Assembly (NCBI RefSeq): GCF_012184385.1
Contig: NZ_VSRL01000049.1
Location: 1 to 44,390, forward strand
Direction: 5' to 3'
Origin: Lentzea indica
GTDB lineage: Bacteria > Actinomycetota > Actinomycetes > Mycobacteriales > Pseudonocardiaceae
Length of the DNA stretch: 44,390 nt
A program made the translations under genes and the position numbers. Position 1 is the stretch's first letter. Every line of letters starts with the position of its first letter. Below, piece after piece: positions 26,054-35,072 of this stretch. Below the pieces are notes generated by a model. The model had not been told where the DNA came from and ran no database searches. It saw nothing but the letters and a program-made list of their open reading frames with translations.

Positions 26054-27730
26054 TCAGGACGCCTTCACGATCGGCAACCGCAATGCGGCTGGAGCTTGAT
26101 CGGGAACGGCCGGGTTCTTCGGCTTCGTCGGGTTGACCCTCTTGTAGGGCTGGTCCTGCGCGGGCCGCTGGTCCTGCTCACCCTTGTTCGGCCACAGCGA
26201 GAACGCCCGCTCGGCCTGCGCGGTGATCGTGAGCGACGGGTTCACACCGAGGTTCGCACTGATCGCCGCACCGTCCACAACGGACAGTCCGGGGTAGTTG
26301 AAAACGCGGTGGTACGGGTCGATCACGCCGTCCTTTTCGTTCGCCGCGATCGCGCAGCCGCCGATGAAGTGCGCGGTCAGCGGGATGTTGAACAACTCGC
26401 CCCACGTACCGCCGGCAATGCCGTCGATGTGCTTGGCCGCCAACAGGTTCGCCTCGTGACCGGCGGGGATGAACGCCGGGTTCGGCTCGCCGTGGCCCTG
26501 CTTGCTGGTGAGCTTGCCGCGCTTGAGGAACGTGGTGATGGAGTTGTCCAGGCTCTGCATCACCAGCAGGATCACGGTCCGCTCGCTCCACCGGTGCACG
26601 CTGAGCAGCCGCAGCAGCCTGAGCGGGTGCCTGATCGCCTGCTTGATGAACTGCAGCCATCGCGGGGTGCTGATCGCGCCGTCCGTGGAAAGTGTCTGGA
26701 GCATGCCCATGGCGTTGCTGCCCTTGCCGTACCGGACGGGCTCGATGTGCGTGATCTCGTCGGGGTGGATGGAGCTCGTGATCGCGACGCCCTGCGTGAA
26801 GTCGTTGTCCGGGTCGACCGTGTAGCGCGCGGCCCCGATGATCGACTCGGAGTTGGTGCGGGTGAGCTCACCGAGCTTCCCGGAGATCTTCGCCAGCGTG
26901 GTCGCCTTGGCCTTGTGGAGAAGCTGCTGGGTGCCCCACGTGCCGGCGGCGAGCACGACCTGGTCGGCGGTGAAGGTCTTCCTGGCCCGGCCGCCGGTCA
27001 TCTTGGTCTCGACGGTCCACTTGCCGTCTTCTTGCTGGAGCTGGGTGACCGTGGTCAGCGGGAAGACCTGCGCCCCGAGCTTCTCCGCCAGGTAGAGGTA
27101 GTTCTTGACCAGGGTGTTCTTGGCACCGACCCGGCACCCGGACATGCAGCCGCCGCACTCGGTGCAGCCCGTCCGCGTCGGTCCGGCGCCACCGAAGTAG
27201 GGATCGTCGGCCGGCTTGCCCGGCTCGCCGAAGAACACGCCGACGGGCGTCGGGTGGTAGCTGTCCTCGACCCCCATGTCCTTCGCGACCTTCTGCATGA
27301 CGACGTCGCTCGGGGTCGTCGTGGGGTTCGTGACGACGCCCAGCATCCGGCTCGCCTGGTCGTAGAACGGCTCCAGCTCGTCCTGCCAGTCGGTGATGTG
27401 CGCCCACTGCCTGTCCTCGTAGAACGGCTTGAGCGGCCGGTACAGCGTGTTGGCGTAGACAAGGCTGCCGCCGCCAACGCCCGCACCGGCGAGCACCATG
27501 ACGTTGCGGAGAAGATGGATGCGCTGGATGCCGAAGCACTTGAGCTGCGGCGCCCACAGGTACTTGCGAAGGTCCCAGCTGGTCTTGGCGAACTCGTCGT
27601 CGGCGAACCTGCGCCCCGCCTCCAGGACGGCGACACGGTAGCCCTTCTCGGTCAGCCGGAGGGCGGCCACGCTGCCACCGAACCCGGAGCCGACGATGAC
27701 GACATCGAAGTTACCGGCGAGTTCACCCAT
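26054..27730 (-). CDS. GMC-family oxidoreductase (cholesterol oxidase-like, ChoD position)
   Basis: A 558-residue FAD-dependent alcohol oxidase/dehydrogenase. FDVVIVGSGFGGSVAALRL is the FAD-binding N-terminus and LAGAGVGGGSLVYAN the second GMC segment; the C-terminal GMC block is HFIGGCAIAANEKDG and LSVVDGAAISANLGVNPSLT. A cysteine cluster CTECGGCMSGC near residue 190 gives four Cys spaced like an iron-sulfur or zinc site, seen in the ChoD/Rv3409c branch. Genomic position next to guaB3/guaB2 matches M. tuberculosis choD, although steroid oxidation by that branch is doubtful, so I give no symbol. First gene of a probable operon with the MBL-fold protein and monooxygenase. Confidence 0.9.
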   Translation of the reverse strand: MGELAGNFDVVIVGSGFGGSVAALRLTEKGYRVAVLEAGRRFADDEFAKTSWDLRKYLWAPQLKCFGIQRIHLLRNVMVLAGAGVGGGSLVYANTLYRPLKPFYEDRQWAHITDWQDELEPFYDQASRMLGVVTNPTTTPSDVVMQKVAKDMGVEDSYHPTPVGVFFGEPGKPADDPYFGGAGPTRTGCTECGGCMSGCRVGAKNTLVKNYLYLAEKLGAQVFPLTTVTQLQQEDGKWTVETKMTGGRARKTFTADQVVLAAGTWGTQQLLHKAKATTLAKISGKLGELTRTNSESIIGAARYTVDPDNDFTQGVAITSSIHPDEITHIEPVRYGKGSNAMGMLQTLSTDGAISTPRWLQFIKQAIRHPLRLLRLLSVHRWSERTVILLVMQSLDNSITTFLKRGKLTSKQGHGEPNPAFIPAGHEANLLAAKHIDGIAGGTWGELFNIPLTAHFIGGCAIAANEKDGVIDPYHRVFNYPGLSVVDGAAISANLGVNPSLTITAQAERAFSLWPNKGEQDQRPAQDQPYKRVNPTKPKNPAVPDQAPAALRLPIVKAS

Positions 27731-27763
27731 GGACCGGAGAGTAGGCGTTACTTCCGGTAACGC

Positions 27764-28303
27764 CTAGTCCCCGATCGGTTCAGAGGGAGGCGGAGAACTG
27801 ATGTACGCCGTCCACAGGTCGACTGCTTGCTCGAGACTCAACGCCGCCACGTGCTCGCGGGGCACCCCCGCCGTGTGCACAAGTCGCTGCGCGAGCCAAT
27901 CCGGAACCGGCTCTCGAACAGGCGCTTCGTCGATGATCACGGCGCCGCCCAGACGACCAAGCCTGCCGATCACATCGGACAACCTGGCCAGCGTGGAATC
28001 CTCGTCCGCAACGGCCGCGACCCTCGCCGACGCCTCGGCGTAGACCTCGGCGTCCGAGCGCAGGCCCACGCACCAGACTTCACAGACCTCGACGGCACCG
28101 TCAGCGGTGACCCTGTAGACGATCCGCCAGTGATTGCGCCCCACCACCAGCTTCCGGAAGCCGGTCAACTCGCCGCCGAGCGGATGCCCCGCCTCCGGGT
28201 TGTCGAACAGGATCTGGATCTTCTTGAGGACCTTGGGCACGACATCAGGCCCGAGGCGACGCAGGTCATCGATGGCCGCGTCGGTGAACAGAACTTCAGC
28301 CAT
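27764..28303 (-). CDS. RelE-like toxin with a long C-terminal extension
   Basis: A 179-residue protein from ATG 28303. Residues 1-80 are RelE-like: VLFTDAAIDDLRRLGPDVVP, KKIQILFDNPEAGHPLGGEL, FRKLVVGRNHWRIVYRV and VEVCEVWCVGLR. Ordinary RelE toxins end here at about 85-95 residues. The remaining hundred residues (ASARVAAVADEDSTLARLSD ... LVHTAGVPREHVAALSLEQA) are helical and do not match a toxin domain I know. The start lies 8 bases inside the antitoxin gene. Expected action is ribosome-dependent mRNA cleavage on antitoxin loss; this is family knowledge. M. tuberculosis has vapBC47 at the equivalent place next to choD. Confidence 0.78.
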   Translation of the reverse strand: MAEVLFTDAAIDDLRRLGPDVVPKVLKKIQILFDNPEAGHPLGGELTGFRKLVVGRNHWRIVYRVTADGAVEVCEVWCVGLRSDAEVYAEASARVAAVADEDSTLARLSDVIGRLGRLGGAVIIDEAPVREPVPDWLAQRLVHTAGVPREHVAALSLEQAVDLWTAYISSPPPSEPIGD

Positions 28304-28616
28304 CGAGCGAGTCGTCGTCCTCCACCGCTGCCAGCGACTCACGGGTGTGCCCGAACGCCGCTAGCACGTCGTCGAAGGACGTGCGCCGACCCGAGTCCGC
28401 AGCCGACCGCGCGAGCACGAGTGCCAGGTCCCGCAGATCGGCCGTCGCTTCGTCGATCTCAGCCAGGCGGCCCATCGGAACAACGGCGGCGACCGGGCGA
28501 CTGTGCCGGGTGACGACCACCGGACCGCCCTGCTCAGCATCGGCGACCAGACCCGCGACACCACGTTTCGTGGCCTCTGTGACGGTCAGCTCGCGAGCTT
28601 CGTGGAGTGCGGCCAT
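28296..28616 (-). CDS. Phd/YefM-family antitoxin
   Basis: A 106-residue antitoxin. The N-terminus (LTVTEATKRGVAGLVADAEQ, GGPVVVTRHSRPVAAVVPM) is the Phd/YefM dimeric DNA-binding fold. The C-terminal acidic helix and tail (FDDVLAAFGHTRESLAAVEDDD) would wrap the RelE-like toxin encoded immediately downstream, whose start overlaps by 8 bases. The upstream region has a TATAGT -10 box and two CTGTnTAG direct repeats, consistent with autorepression. Confidence 0.85.
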   Translation of the reverse strand: MAALHEARELTVTEATKRGVAGLVADAEQGGPVVVTRHSRPVAAVVPMGRLAEIDEATADLRDLALVLARSAADSGRRTSFDDVLAAFGHTRESLAAVEDDDSLDG

Positions 28617-28622
28617 GCGCCA

Positions 28623-28643
28623 ACTATACAGAAATCTAGACAG
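28623..28643 (-). promoter_or_regulatory. Promoter and candidate operator of the Phd/RelE pair
   Basis: On the minus strand a TATAGT -10 hexamer (28623-28628) lies 6 bases before the antitoxin ATG at 28616, implying a leaderless or nearly leaderless transcript. Two direct repeats CTGTATAG (28624-28631) and CTGTCTAG (28636-28643), 12 bp apart, overlap it and are candidate antitoxin-binding sites. Confidence 0.5.
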
Positions 28644-28679
28644 AACGGCGAAGGTGCGCTTTCAGGCGAAGCCGTCGGC

Positions 28680-28889
28680 TCAGAGGACCAGCCCCTCGAT
28701 GACCCAGACCATGAAGGCCACGACCAGAGCGGTGATCACCAGGCCGCCACAGATGAACAGAGCCAGCGCCTTCCAGCCGATGCCGGCCTCCTGCGCAGGC
28801 TCTTCCGCCACTTCCACGATCTCCGGTTCGTCGACCGTGTCCACACTGCTGTCGCCGCCACCGAACAAGGCATCCAATTCCACGCTCAA
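28680..28889 (-). CDS. Small tail-anchored membrane protein
   Basis: A 69-residue frame: an acidic N-terminus (VDTVDEPEIVEVAEEPAQEA) followed by one hydrophobic helix near the C-terminus (ALALFICGGLVITALVVAFMVWVI) and a three-residue tail. The start is TTG 28889 or, two codons on, GTG 28883; neither has a strong ribosome site. Coding is supported by the coherent acidic-then-hydrophobic design rather than by homology. Function unknown. Confidence 0.5.
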   Translation of the reverse strand: MSVELDALFGGGDSSVDTVDEPEIVEVAEEPAQEAGIGWKALALFICGGLVITALVVAFMVWVIEGLVL

Positions 28890-28922
28890 GAGGACGCGCG
28901 AGACCCTGCATCGGTTGCAAGA

Positions 28923-29270
28923 TCAGCTCTGTGCCCAGGCCGCGACCGGCAGGCTGAGGTAAACACCGACGTCACCGAGGCCGGTGGCCTTCTCGATGGA
29001 CGAGCACAGGCCGTTGGCGCGCTCCTGGCGGTTCGCGGCGCGGCTGGAGAACCACTTCGAGCGGACCTCGATCACCAGGTCCATGCCGTTGGTGTCGAAG
29101 GGGCCGCGCGGACGGAAGCGCAGCTCCACGTCGCCAGGCTGGAGGTTGCCGTCGTAGGGCTCCTCCGGGCAATCCACGGCCACCGACACGGCGTGCGGGA
29201 GCATCGCGGCGAGGTCCTTCAGCACTGCGTGGGGGACGTGGGGTGCGTAAGTGATCTCGACAAGCGGCAC
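28923..29270 (-). CDS. Probable tautomerase-superfamily protein
   Basis: A 115-residue protein. I place the start at GTG 29270, giving MPLVEITYAPHV, rather than at the upstream TTG 29282, because tautomerases of the 4-oxalocrotonate/MIF superfamily use the N-terminal Pro after Met removal as catalytic base. The following KDLAAMLPHAVSVAVDCPEE, DVELRFRPRGPFDT and LVIEVRSKWFSSRAANRQER fit the beta-alpha-beta fold of that superfamily. The length suits a MIF-like or fused two-unit form. No partner genes indicate its substrate. It is followed by the convergent-side small membrane protein and preceded by the guaB3 terminator. Confidence 0.6.
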   Translation of the reverse strand: MPLVEITYAPHVPHAVLKDLAAMLPHAVSVAVDCPEEPYDGNLQPGDVELRFRPRGPFDTNGMDLVIEVRSKWFSSRAANRQERANGLCSSIEKATGLGDVGVYLSLPVAAWAQS

Positions 29271-29285
29271 GTCACCCAGCAAAGC

Positions 29286-29319
29286 AGAAGGGCGCGCACC
29301 GGCAGGAGCGCGCCCTTCT
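29286..29319 (-). terminator. Hairpin terminator after guaB3
   Basis: A perfect 12-bp stem (29286-29297 with 29308-29319) and 10-base loop lies 13 bases past the guaB3 stop on the minus strand. Confidence 0.8.
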
Positions 29320-29331
29320 GGGTGATCAGGT

Positions 29332-30465
29332 TCAGCCGCGGATCGTCAGGCCGACCTTCTGGAACTCCTTGAGGTCGGAGTAACCGGTCTTGGCCATCGC
29401 CCTCTTCAAAGCACCGAACAGGTTCGTCACGCCGCGCGGGTCGGACGACGGGCCGAACAGCAGCTTGCGCAGGTCGAGCTCCTGGTCCACGGCCTCGGCG
29501 ACCAGGCTGCGCGGCACCGACGGGTGCGCGGACGCTGCCGTCCAGTACAGGCCTTGACCGGGCGCCTCGGTCGCGGCGGCGAGGGGCTCGCCGAGCATCA
29601 CGGCGTCGGCACCGCAGGCGATGGACTTCGCCACGTCGCCGGAGGTCGTGACGCCGCCGTCGGCGATGACGTGCACATAGCGGCCGCCAGTCTCGTCGAG
29701 GTAGTCGCGGCGCGCGGCCGCGGCGTCGGCGATCGCGGTGGCCATCGGCACGCCGATGCCCAGCACCGAGTCGGTGGTGGTGACGCCGGGCGTGTAGCCG
29801 TAGCCGACGATCACGCCCGCCGCGCCGGTGCGCATCAGGTGCATGGCGGTGCGGTAGTCGCCGACACCGCCGGCGATCACCGGAACGTCGAGGTCCGCGA
29901 TGAACGACTTCAGGTTCAGCGGCTCGCCGTCACGCGACACGTGCTCGGCCGAGATGATCGTGCCCTGCACGACGAGGATCTCCACGCCCGCGGCCAGCAG
30001 GTCCGGCGTGAGCTCCGCGGCGCGCTGCGGGCTGACGCGGGCAGCCACGGTGACGCCCGACTCGCGGATCTGCTTGATCGCCTCGGCGATCAGGTCCATC
30101 CGCAGCGGTGCGGCGTGCAGCTCCTGCAGCACCTTCACGGCCGCGCCGGGGTCGTCGTTGTCCTCGGTCGCCTGGACCAGGCGGAACAGTGCCTCGTCCA
30201 CGTCGCCGTGCCGCGCCCAGAGACCCTCGGCGTTGAGCACCCCGAGACCGCCCAGCTCGCCGACCGCGACCGCCGTGCCCGGCGACACGATCGCGTCGGT
30301 CGGGTGGGTGATCAGCGGGATGTCGAAGCGGTAGGCATCGATCTGCCACGTCGTGGAGACGTCCTTCGACGACCTCGTGCGACGGGACGGGATGATCTCG
30401 ATGTCGTCCAGCTCGTAGGCCCGCCTCGCGGTCCGGCCCATGCCGATCTCGACCAGATCGCGCAC
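29332..30465 (-). CDS. guaB3: GuaB3-family IMP dehydrogenase-related protein
   Basis: A 377-residue TIM-barrel protein of the IMPDH/GMP reductase family without CBS domains. Matching segments are IGMGRTARRAYELDDIEIIP, VPVIAGGVGDYRTAMHLMR, VIADGGVTTSGDVAKSIACG and DAVMLGEPLAAATEAPGQG. At the catalytic loop, where IMPDH has GPGSxCTT, this protein has GYGYTPGVTTTDSVLG with no cysteine. It therefore cannot use the usual Cys-linked hydride transfer at that spot, and its reaction is unsettled. GTG 30465 has GGAGAGG 8 bases upstream. It lies 48 bases downstream of guaB2 on the same strand, so the two are likely co-transcribed. Confidence 0.93.
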   Translation of the reverse strand: MRDLVEIGMGRTARRAYELDDIEIIPSRRTRSSKDVSTTWQIDAYRFDIPLITHPTDAIVSPGTAVAVGELGGLGVLNAEGLWARHGDVDEALFRLVQATEDNDDPGAAVKVLQELHAAPLRMDLIAEAIKQIRESGVTVAARVSPQRAAELTPDLLAAGVEILVVQGTIISAEHVSRDGEPLNLKSFIADLDVPVIAGGVGDYRTAMHLMRTGAAGVIVGYGYTPGVTTTDSVLGIGVPMATAIADAAAARRDYLDETGGRYVHVIADGGVTTSGDVAKSIACGADAVMLGEPLAAATEAPGQGLYWTAASAHPSVPRSLVAEAVDQELDLRKLLFGPSSDPRGVTNLFGALKRAMAKTGYSDLKEFQKVGLTIRG

Positions 30466-30513
30466 CTGTTGTTCCTCTCCGAAAACGATTGAGCGGCTGA
30501 GCCCTGGAAGGAC

Positions 30514-32537
<2,024 letters not shown>

Positions 32538-32580
32538 TCCGCCGCCCGTCACATTCCACCCGACGTGTGAACGCCTGAGC

Positions 32581-32624
32581 ATGTGAACGGCCCCTGACCT
32601 CGAAAGATCAGGGGCCGTTCACAT
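32581..32624. terminator. Strong bidirectional hairpin between DUF5319 and rsdA
   Basis: A perfect 17-bp stem (32581-32597 with 32608-32624) and 10-base loop separate the two convergent genes; it begins 44 bases after the DUF5319 stop and ends 7 bases before the rsdA stop. Confidence 0.88.
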
Positions 32625-32630
32625 TGCGTC

Positions 32631-33515
32631 TCAGTTGGATCCGGTCTGCCCGACGGTCTCCCCGGTACCGGTGGACCCCGGTGACTGCGATCCGGGCTCA
32701 GGAGCGGGCGGAGGCGGAGGCGGCGGGTTCTCGCCGTTCGACGTCGGCGGCGCAGGGGTCTCTGACGACGTCGACGGGGACGGCTGTGTGGTGGAGGGCA
32801 CGCTCGACGGCGTCGAGGACGGCGTCGACGGCTGCGTCGAGGACGGCGTCGTCTTGGGCGGCTTCGTCGTCGGGGACGGCGAGGTGACCGAGGTGTTGGT
32901 GTCGAGCTCCTTTTCGAGCTCCTTGTGCTTCTCCTCGAGCTGCGCCTTGCCATCCGCGGTGGAGACGGACTCCAGGCTGGCCTCGACCTTGTCGAGCTTC
33001 TCGCGGGCCTCGCTCACCTTGCCCTCGCGCAGGGCGAGGCGCGCCGACTCGAGGTCGGTGTTGATGATGGCCGCTGCTTCGATCGACTTGGCGTGCTCGG
33101 AGTAGAGCACTCGCGTCAGGCCCCAGAGAGCATCGCCGGGCTGGGCGTCGCGGGCCACGAGGCTCACGCCGGTGAAGGCGATGGCCATGACCGCGGCGGC
33201 ACTCGCCAGCGGGATCAGGAAGCGGTGCCTGCTCACCGGCTGCGGGCGGGCAGCCTGGATCGTGGCGACGGCGGTCTCGGTGTCGACGAGCTCGCCGAAC
33301 GGCGGCGTCTCCACCTCGTTGCGCCACGCGAGCAGCAGTGCGTTCAGCTCGTCGTCGACCAGGGAGCCGGCCGCACCCGGAGTCGCGGACCCCAGCGCAT
33401 CCAGCAGCCTGTCGTCGGCCTGTACAGCCGAAAGATCATCTGCGACGGGTTCGTGCGGGGTTCTACCGTCCTGTCCGCGCACTTCCTCGTCGTCCTTCCC
33501 GTGCTCGTCGGCCAC
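32631..33515 (-). CDS. rsdA: Anti-sigma-D factor RsdA
   Basis: A 294-residue single-pass membrane anti-sigma factor. The N-terminal cytoplasmic part contains the sigma-D-binding segment (DDRLLDALG ... DDELNALLLAWRNEVETPPF). A transmembrane helix lies at about 98-121 (FLIPLASAAAVMAIAFTGVS). The extracytoplasmic part has a charged helical region (REGKVSEAREKLDKVEASLE, EEKHKELEKELD) and a long Thr/Pro/Ser tail. GTG 33515 starts one base after the sigD TGA, so translation is coupled. In mycobacteria RsdA holds SigD until it is cleaved in the membrane and degraded by ClpXP; the same route is likely here. Confidence 0.9.
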   Translation of the reverse strand: MADEHGKDDEEVRGQDGRTPHEPVADDLSAVQADDRLLDALGSATPGAAGSLVDDELNALLLAWRNEVETPPFGELVDTETAVATIQAARPQPVSRHRFLIPLASAAAVMAIAFTGVSLVARDAQPGDALWGLTRVLYSEHAKSIEAAAIINTDLESARLALREGKVSEAREKLDKVEASLESVSTADGKAQLEEKHKELEKELDTNTSVTSPSPTTKPPKTTPSSTQPSTPSSTPSSVPSTTQPSPSTSSETPAPPTSNGENPPPPPPPAPEPGSQSPGSTGTGETVGQTGSN

Positions 33516-34130
33516 TCAGACCACCTCCTCCGCTGCCAGCGACTTGCGGAGCCGAGCCAGCGCACGGTGTTGCGCCACCCGGACCGCACCCGGCGTCGAA
33601 CCGACCGCCTCGGCAGTTTCCTCGGCGGAAAGCCCGACCACCACCCTCAACAGCAGGATCTCCCGCTGCTTCTCCGGCAGGACGCGCAGTAGTACAGCCA
33701 TCCGATCGGAGAGTTCGCCCTGCATCGCCCGCTGCTCCGGACCAGCTTCGGTCTCCGGTGCGTCGGGGACTTCAGGAACGGGCTCGGACCGGTTCCTGGC
33801 GGCAGACCGATGCGAGTCGGCAACCTTGTGCGCCGCGATTCCGTACACGAACGCGAGGAAGGGCCGACCCTGATCGCGGTAGCTGGGCAATGCCGTGAGC
33901 ACCGCGAGACACACCTCCTGGGCCACATCGTCCGCCGAAGCGAAGCTTCGCTCCTGCCTGCCAACTCTGGCGCGGCAGTACCGCACCACAAGAGGACGAA
34001 TGGAGGCCAACAGGCGTTCGATCGCCTGGCGGTCGCCGTCGACGGCCGCGCCCACTTCGGCGTCCAGTCCGTCCCCCAAGTTGGTCATCGCAGACAACAG
34101 CCCTGGTGTTACTTGTTGGCGTACCGACAT
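33516..34130 (-). CDS. sigD: ECF RNA polymerase sigma factor SigD
   Basis: A 204-residue ECF sigma factor from ATG 34130 (ATG 34088 is possible). Region 2 is VVRYCRARVGRQERSFASAD followed by DVAQEVCLAVLTALPSYRDQ and FLAFVYGIAAHKVADSHRSA; region 4 is LLRVLPEKQREILLLRVVVG and LSAEETAEAVGSTPGAVRVA. The strong match to mycobacterial SigD and the coupled rsdA gene fix the identity. SigD controls envelope, DNA-binding and resuscitation-related genes in mycobacteria; the target set here is unknown. A 6-bp inverted repeat TGGGGT/ACCCCA (34206-34223) lies upstream. Confidence 0.93.
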   Translation of the reverse strand: MSVRQQVTPGLLSAMTNLGDGLDAEVGAAVDGDRQAIERLLASIRPLVVRYCRARVGRQERSFASADDVAQEVCLAVLTALPSYRDQGRPFLAFVYGIAAHKVADSHRSAARNRSEPVPEVPDAPETEAGPEQRAMQGELSDRMAVLLRVLPEKQREILLLRVVVGLSAEETAEAVGSTPGAVRVAQHRALARLRKSLAAEEVV

Positions 34131-34333
34131 GAACAGCACGAGTCACTCACAGCGACTCGTTGCAGCAAGCTCACCGTACCGGTCTTCGCGCCCTCTGTTC
34201 ATCAGTGGGGTATGGACACCCCAGGTGACCAGCCGACACGCCCGTACGGCGTCAGCCAGGCGACATTGTCACCAGGCTGGGCTAAATGCGCGACCCGGAG
34301 GATCACCCCGCACGCGGGTGAGCCGTCTCACGC

Positions 34334-34382
34334 CACCGGCCCCGCTTCCCCACATGCGGCATGTGGGGACGCGGGGCCGGTG
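34334..34382 (-). terminator. Two-storey hairpin terminator after the BldM-like gene
   Basis: An outer 12-bp stem (CACCGGCCCCGC 34334-34345 with 34371-34382) and an inner 9-bp stem (34348-34356 with 34360-34368) are separated by a small bulge. The structure starts 12 bases past the stop at 34395 on the minus strand. Confidence 0.85.
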
Positions 34383-34394
34383 CGGCTGAAGCGA

Positions 34395-34991
34395 CTACTG
34401 AACCAGGCCTCGCCGGAAGCCGTGCGCGACCGCCTGAGCCCGGTCACGAACACCGAGCTTGCGGAACAGGCGACGAGCGTGCGTCTTCACCGTGTCCTCC
34501 GACAGGTAGAGCTCGCGGCCGATCTGACCGTTGCTCTTGCCCTGGCTCATGCCGCGCAGCACCTGGAGCTCGCGCTCCGTGAGCTGCACGCCAGGGTCGG
34601 AGGGCTGGCGCGGCGCCGGCACGGAGGTGCTGGCGAGCGTGTGCGCGAGGGCTGCCACAAGCTCGGGACGCGATGCGTCCCACCTCAGGTAGCCGCGAGC
34701 ACCACCTGCGATGGCGGCGGCGATGCTGCCTGCGTCGTCGGGTGCTCCGAAGACGATGACGTTTGCCTGCGGGTTCGCGGAGACGAGCCGACGGGTAGCT
34801 TCAACCCCGGTCGGGACGGCGCGCTGGGTTCCCACCAGGACGACGTCGACCGGCTGCCTTGAAAAGCGAGCCAACAACTCGTCACCGTGCGCTACGCAGT
34901 CGATGCGGCTAACCCCGGGGACAGCCGACATCACGCGGGTGAGACCCTCCCGCACACTGCGCCGGTCGTCGCAAATAAGGACCGTGGTCAC
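34395..34991 (-). CDS. bldM: BldM-like atypical response regulator
   Basis: A 198-residue regulator with a receiver-like domain and LuxR helix-turn-helix. The C-terminus (LTERELQVLRGMSQGKSNGQ, IGRELYLSEDTVKTHARRLF, RKLGVRDRAQAVAHGFRRGL) closely follows Streptomyces BldM, as does the N-terminus VLICDDRRSVREGLTRVM. At the phospho-acceptor position, LMDVRMP in BldM, this protein has VLVGTQRAV, so the Asp is missing; phosphorylation control is not possible there. BldM acts alone or with WhiI on developmental promoters. Location between sigD and whiB-type genes agrees with the Streptomyces bldM locus. GTG 34991 has AAAGGAG 6 bases upstream. Confidence 0.85.
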   Translation of the reverse strand: MTTVLICDDRRSVREGLTRVMSAVPGVSRIDCVAHGDELLARFSRQPVDVVLVGTQRAVPTGVEATRRLVSANPQANVIVFGAPDDAGSIAAAIAGGARGYLRWDASRPELVAALAHTLASTSVPAPRQPSDPGVQLTERELQVLRGMSQGKSNGQIGRELYLSEDTVKTHARRLFRKLGVRDRAQAVAHGFRRGLVQ

Positions 34992-35072
34992 GGGGACTCC
35001 TTTCCTGCAGCCGAGTGACGTTCCATCTCCCCTATCGGACGCTGGCGGCCCAACCTTGACACGATCCGGTGC

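Noticed and set aside
25838..27760. Long plus-strand frames opposite the GMC oxidase and others, such as 37474-39117 opposite groEL1
   Set aside because: Long antisense frames are expected in high-GC codon-biased DNA. They carry no family motifs, and the opposite strand is a clear gene.
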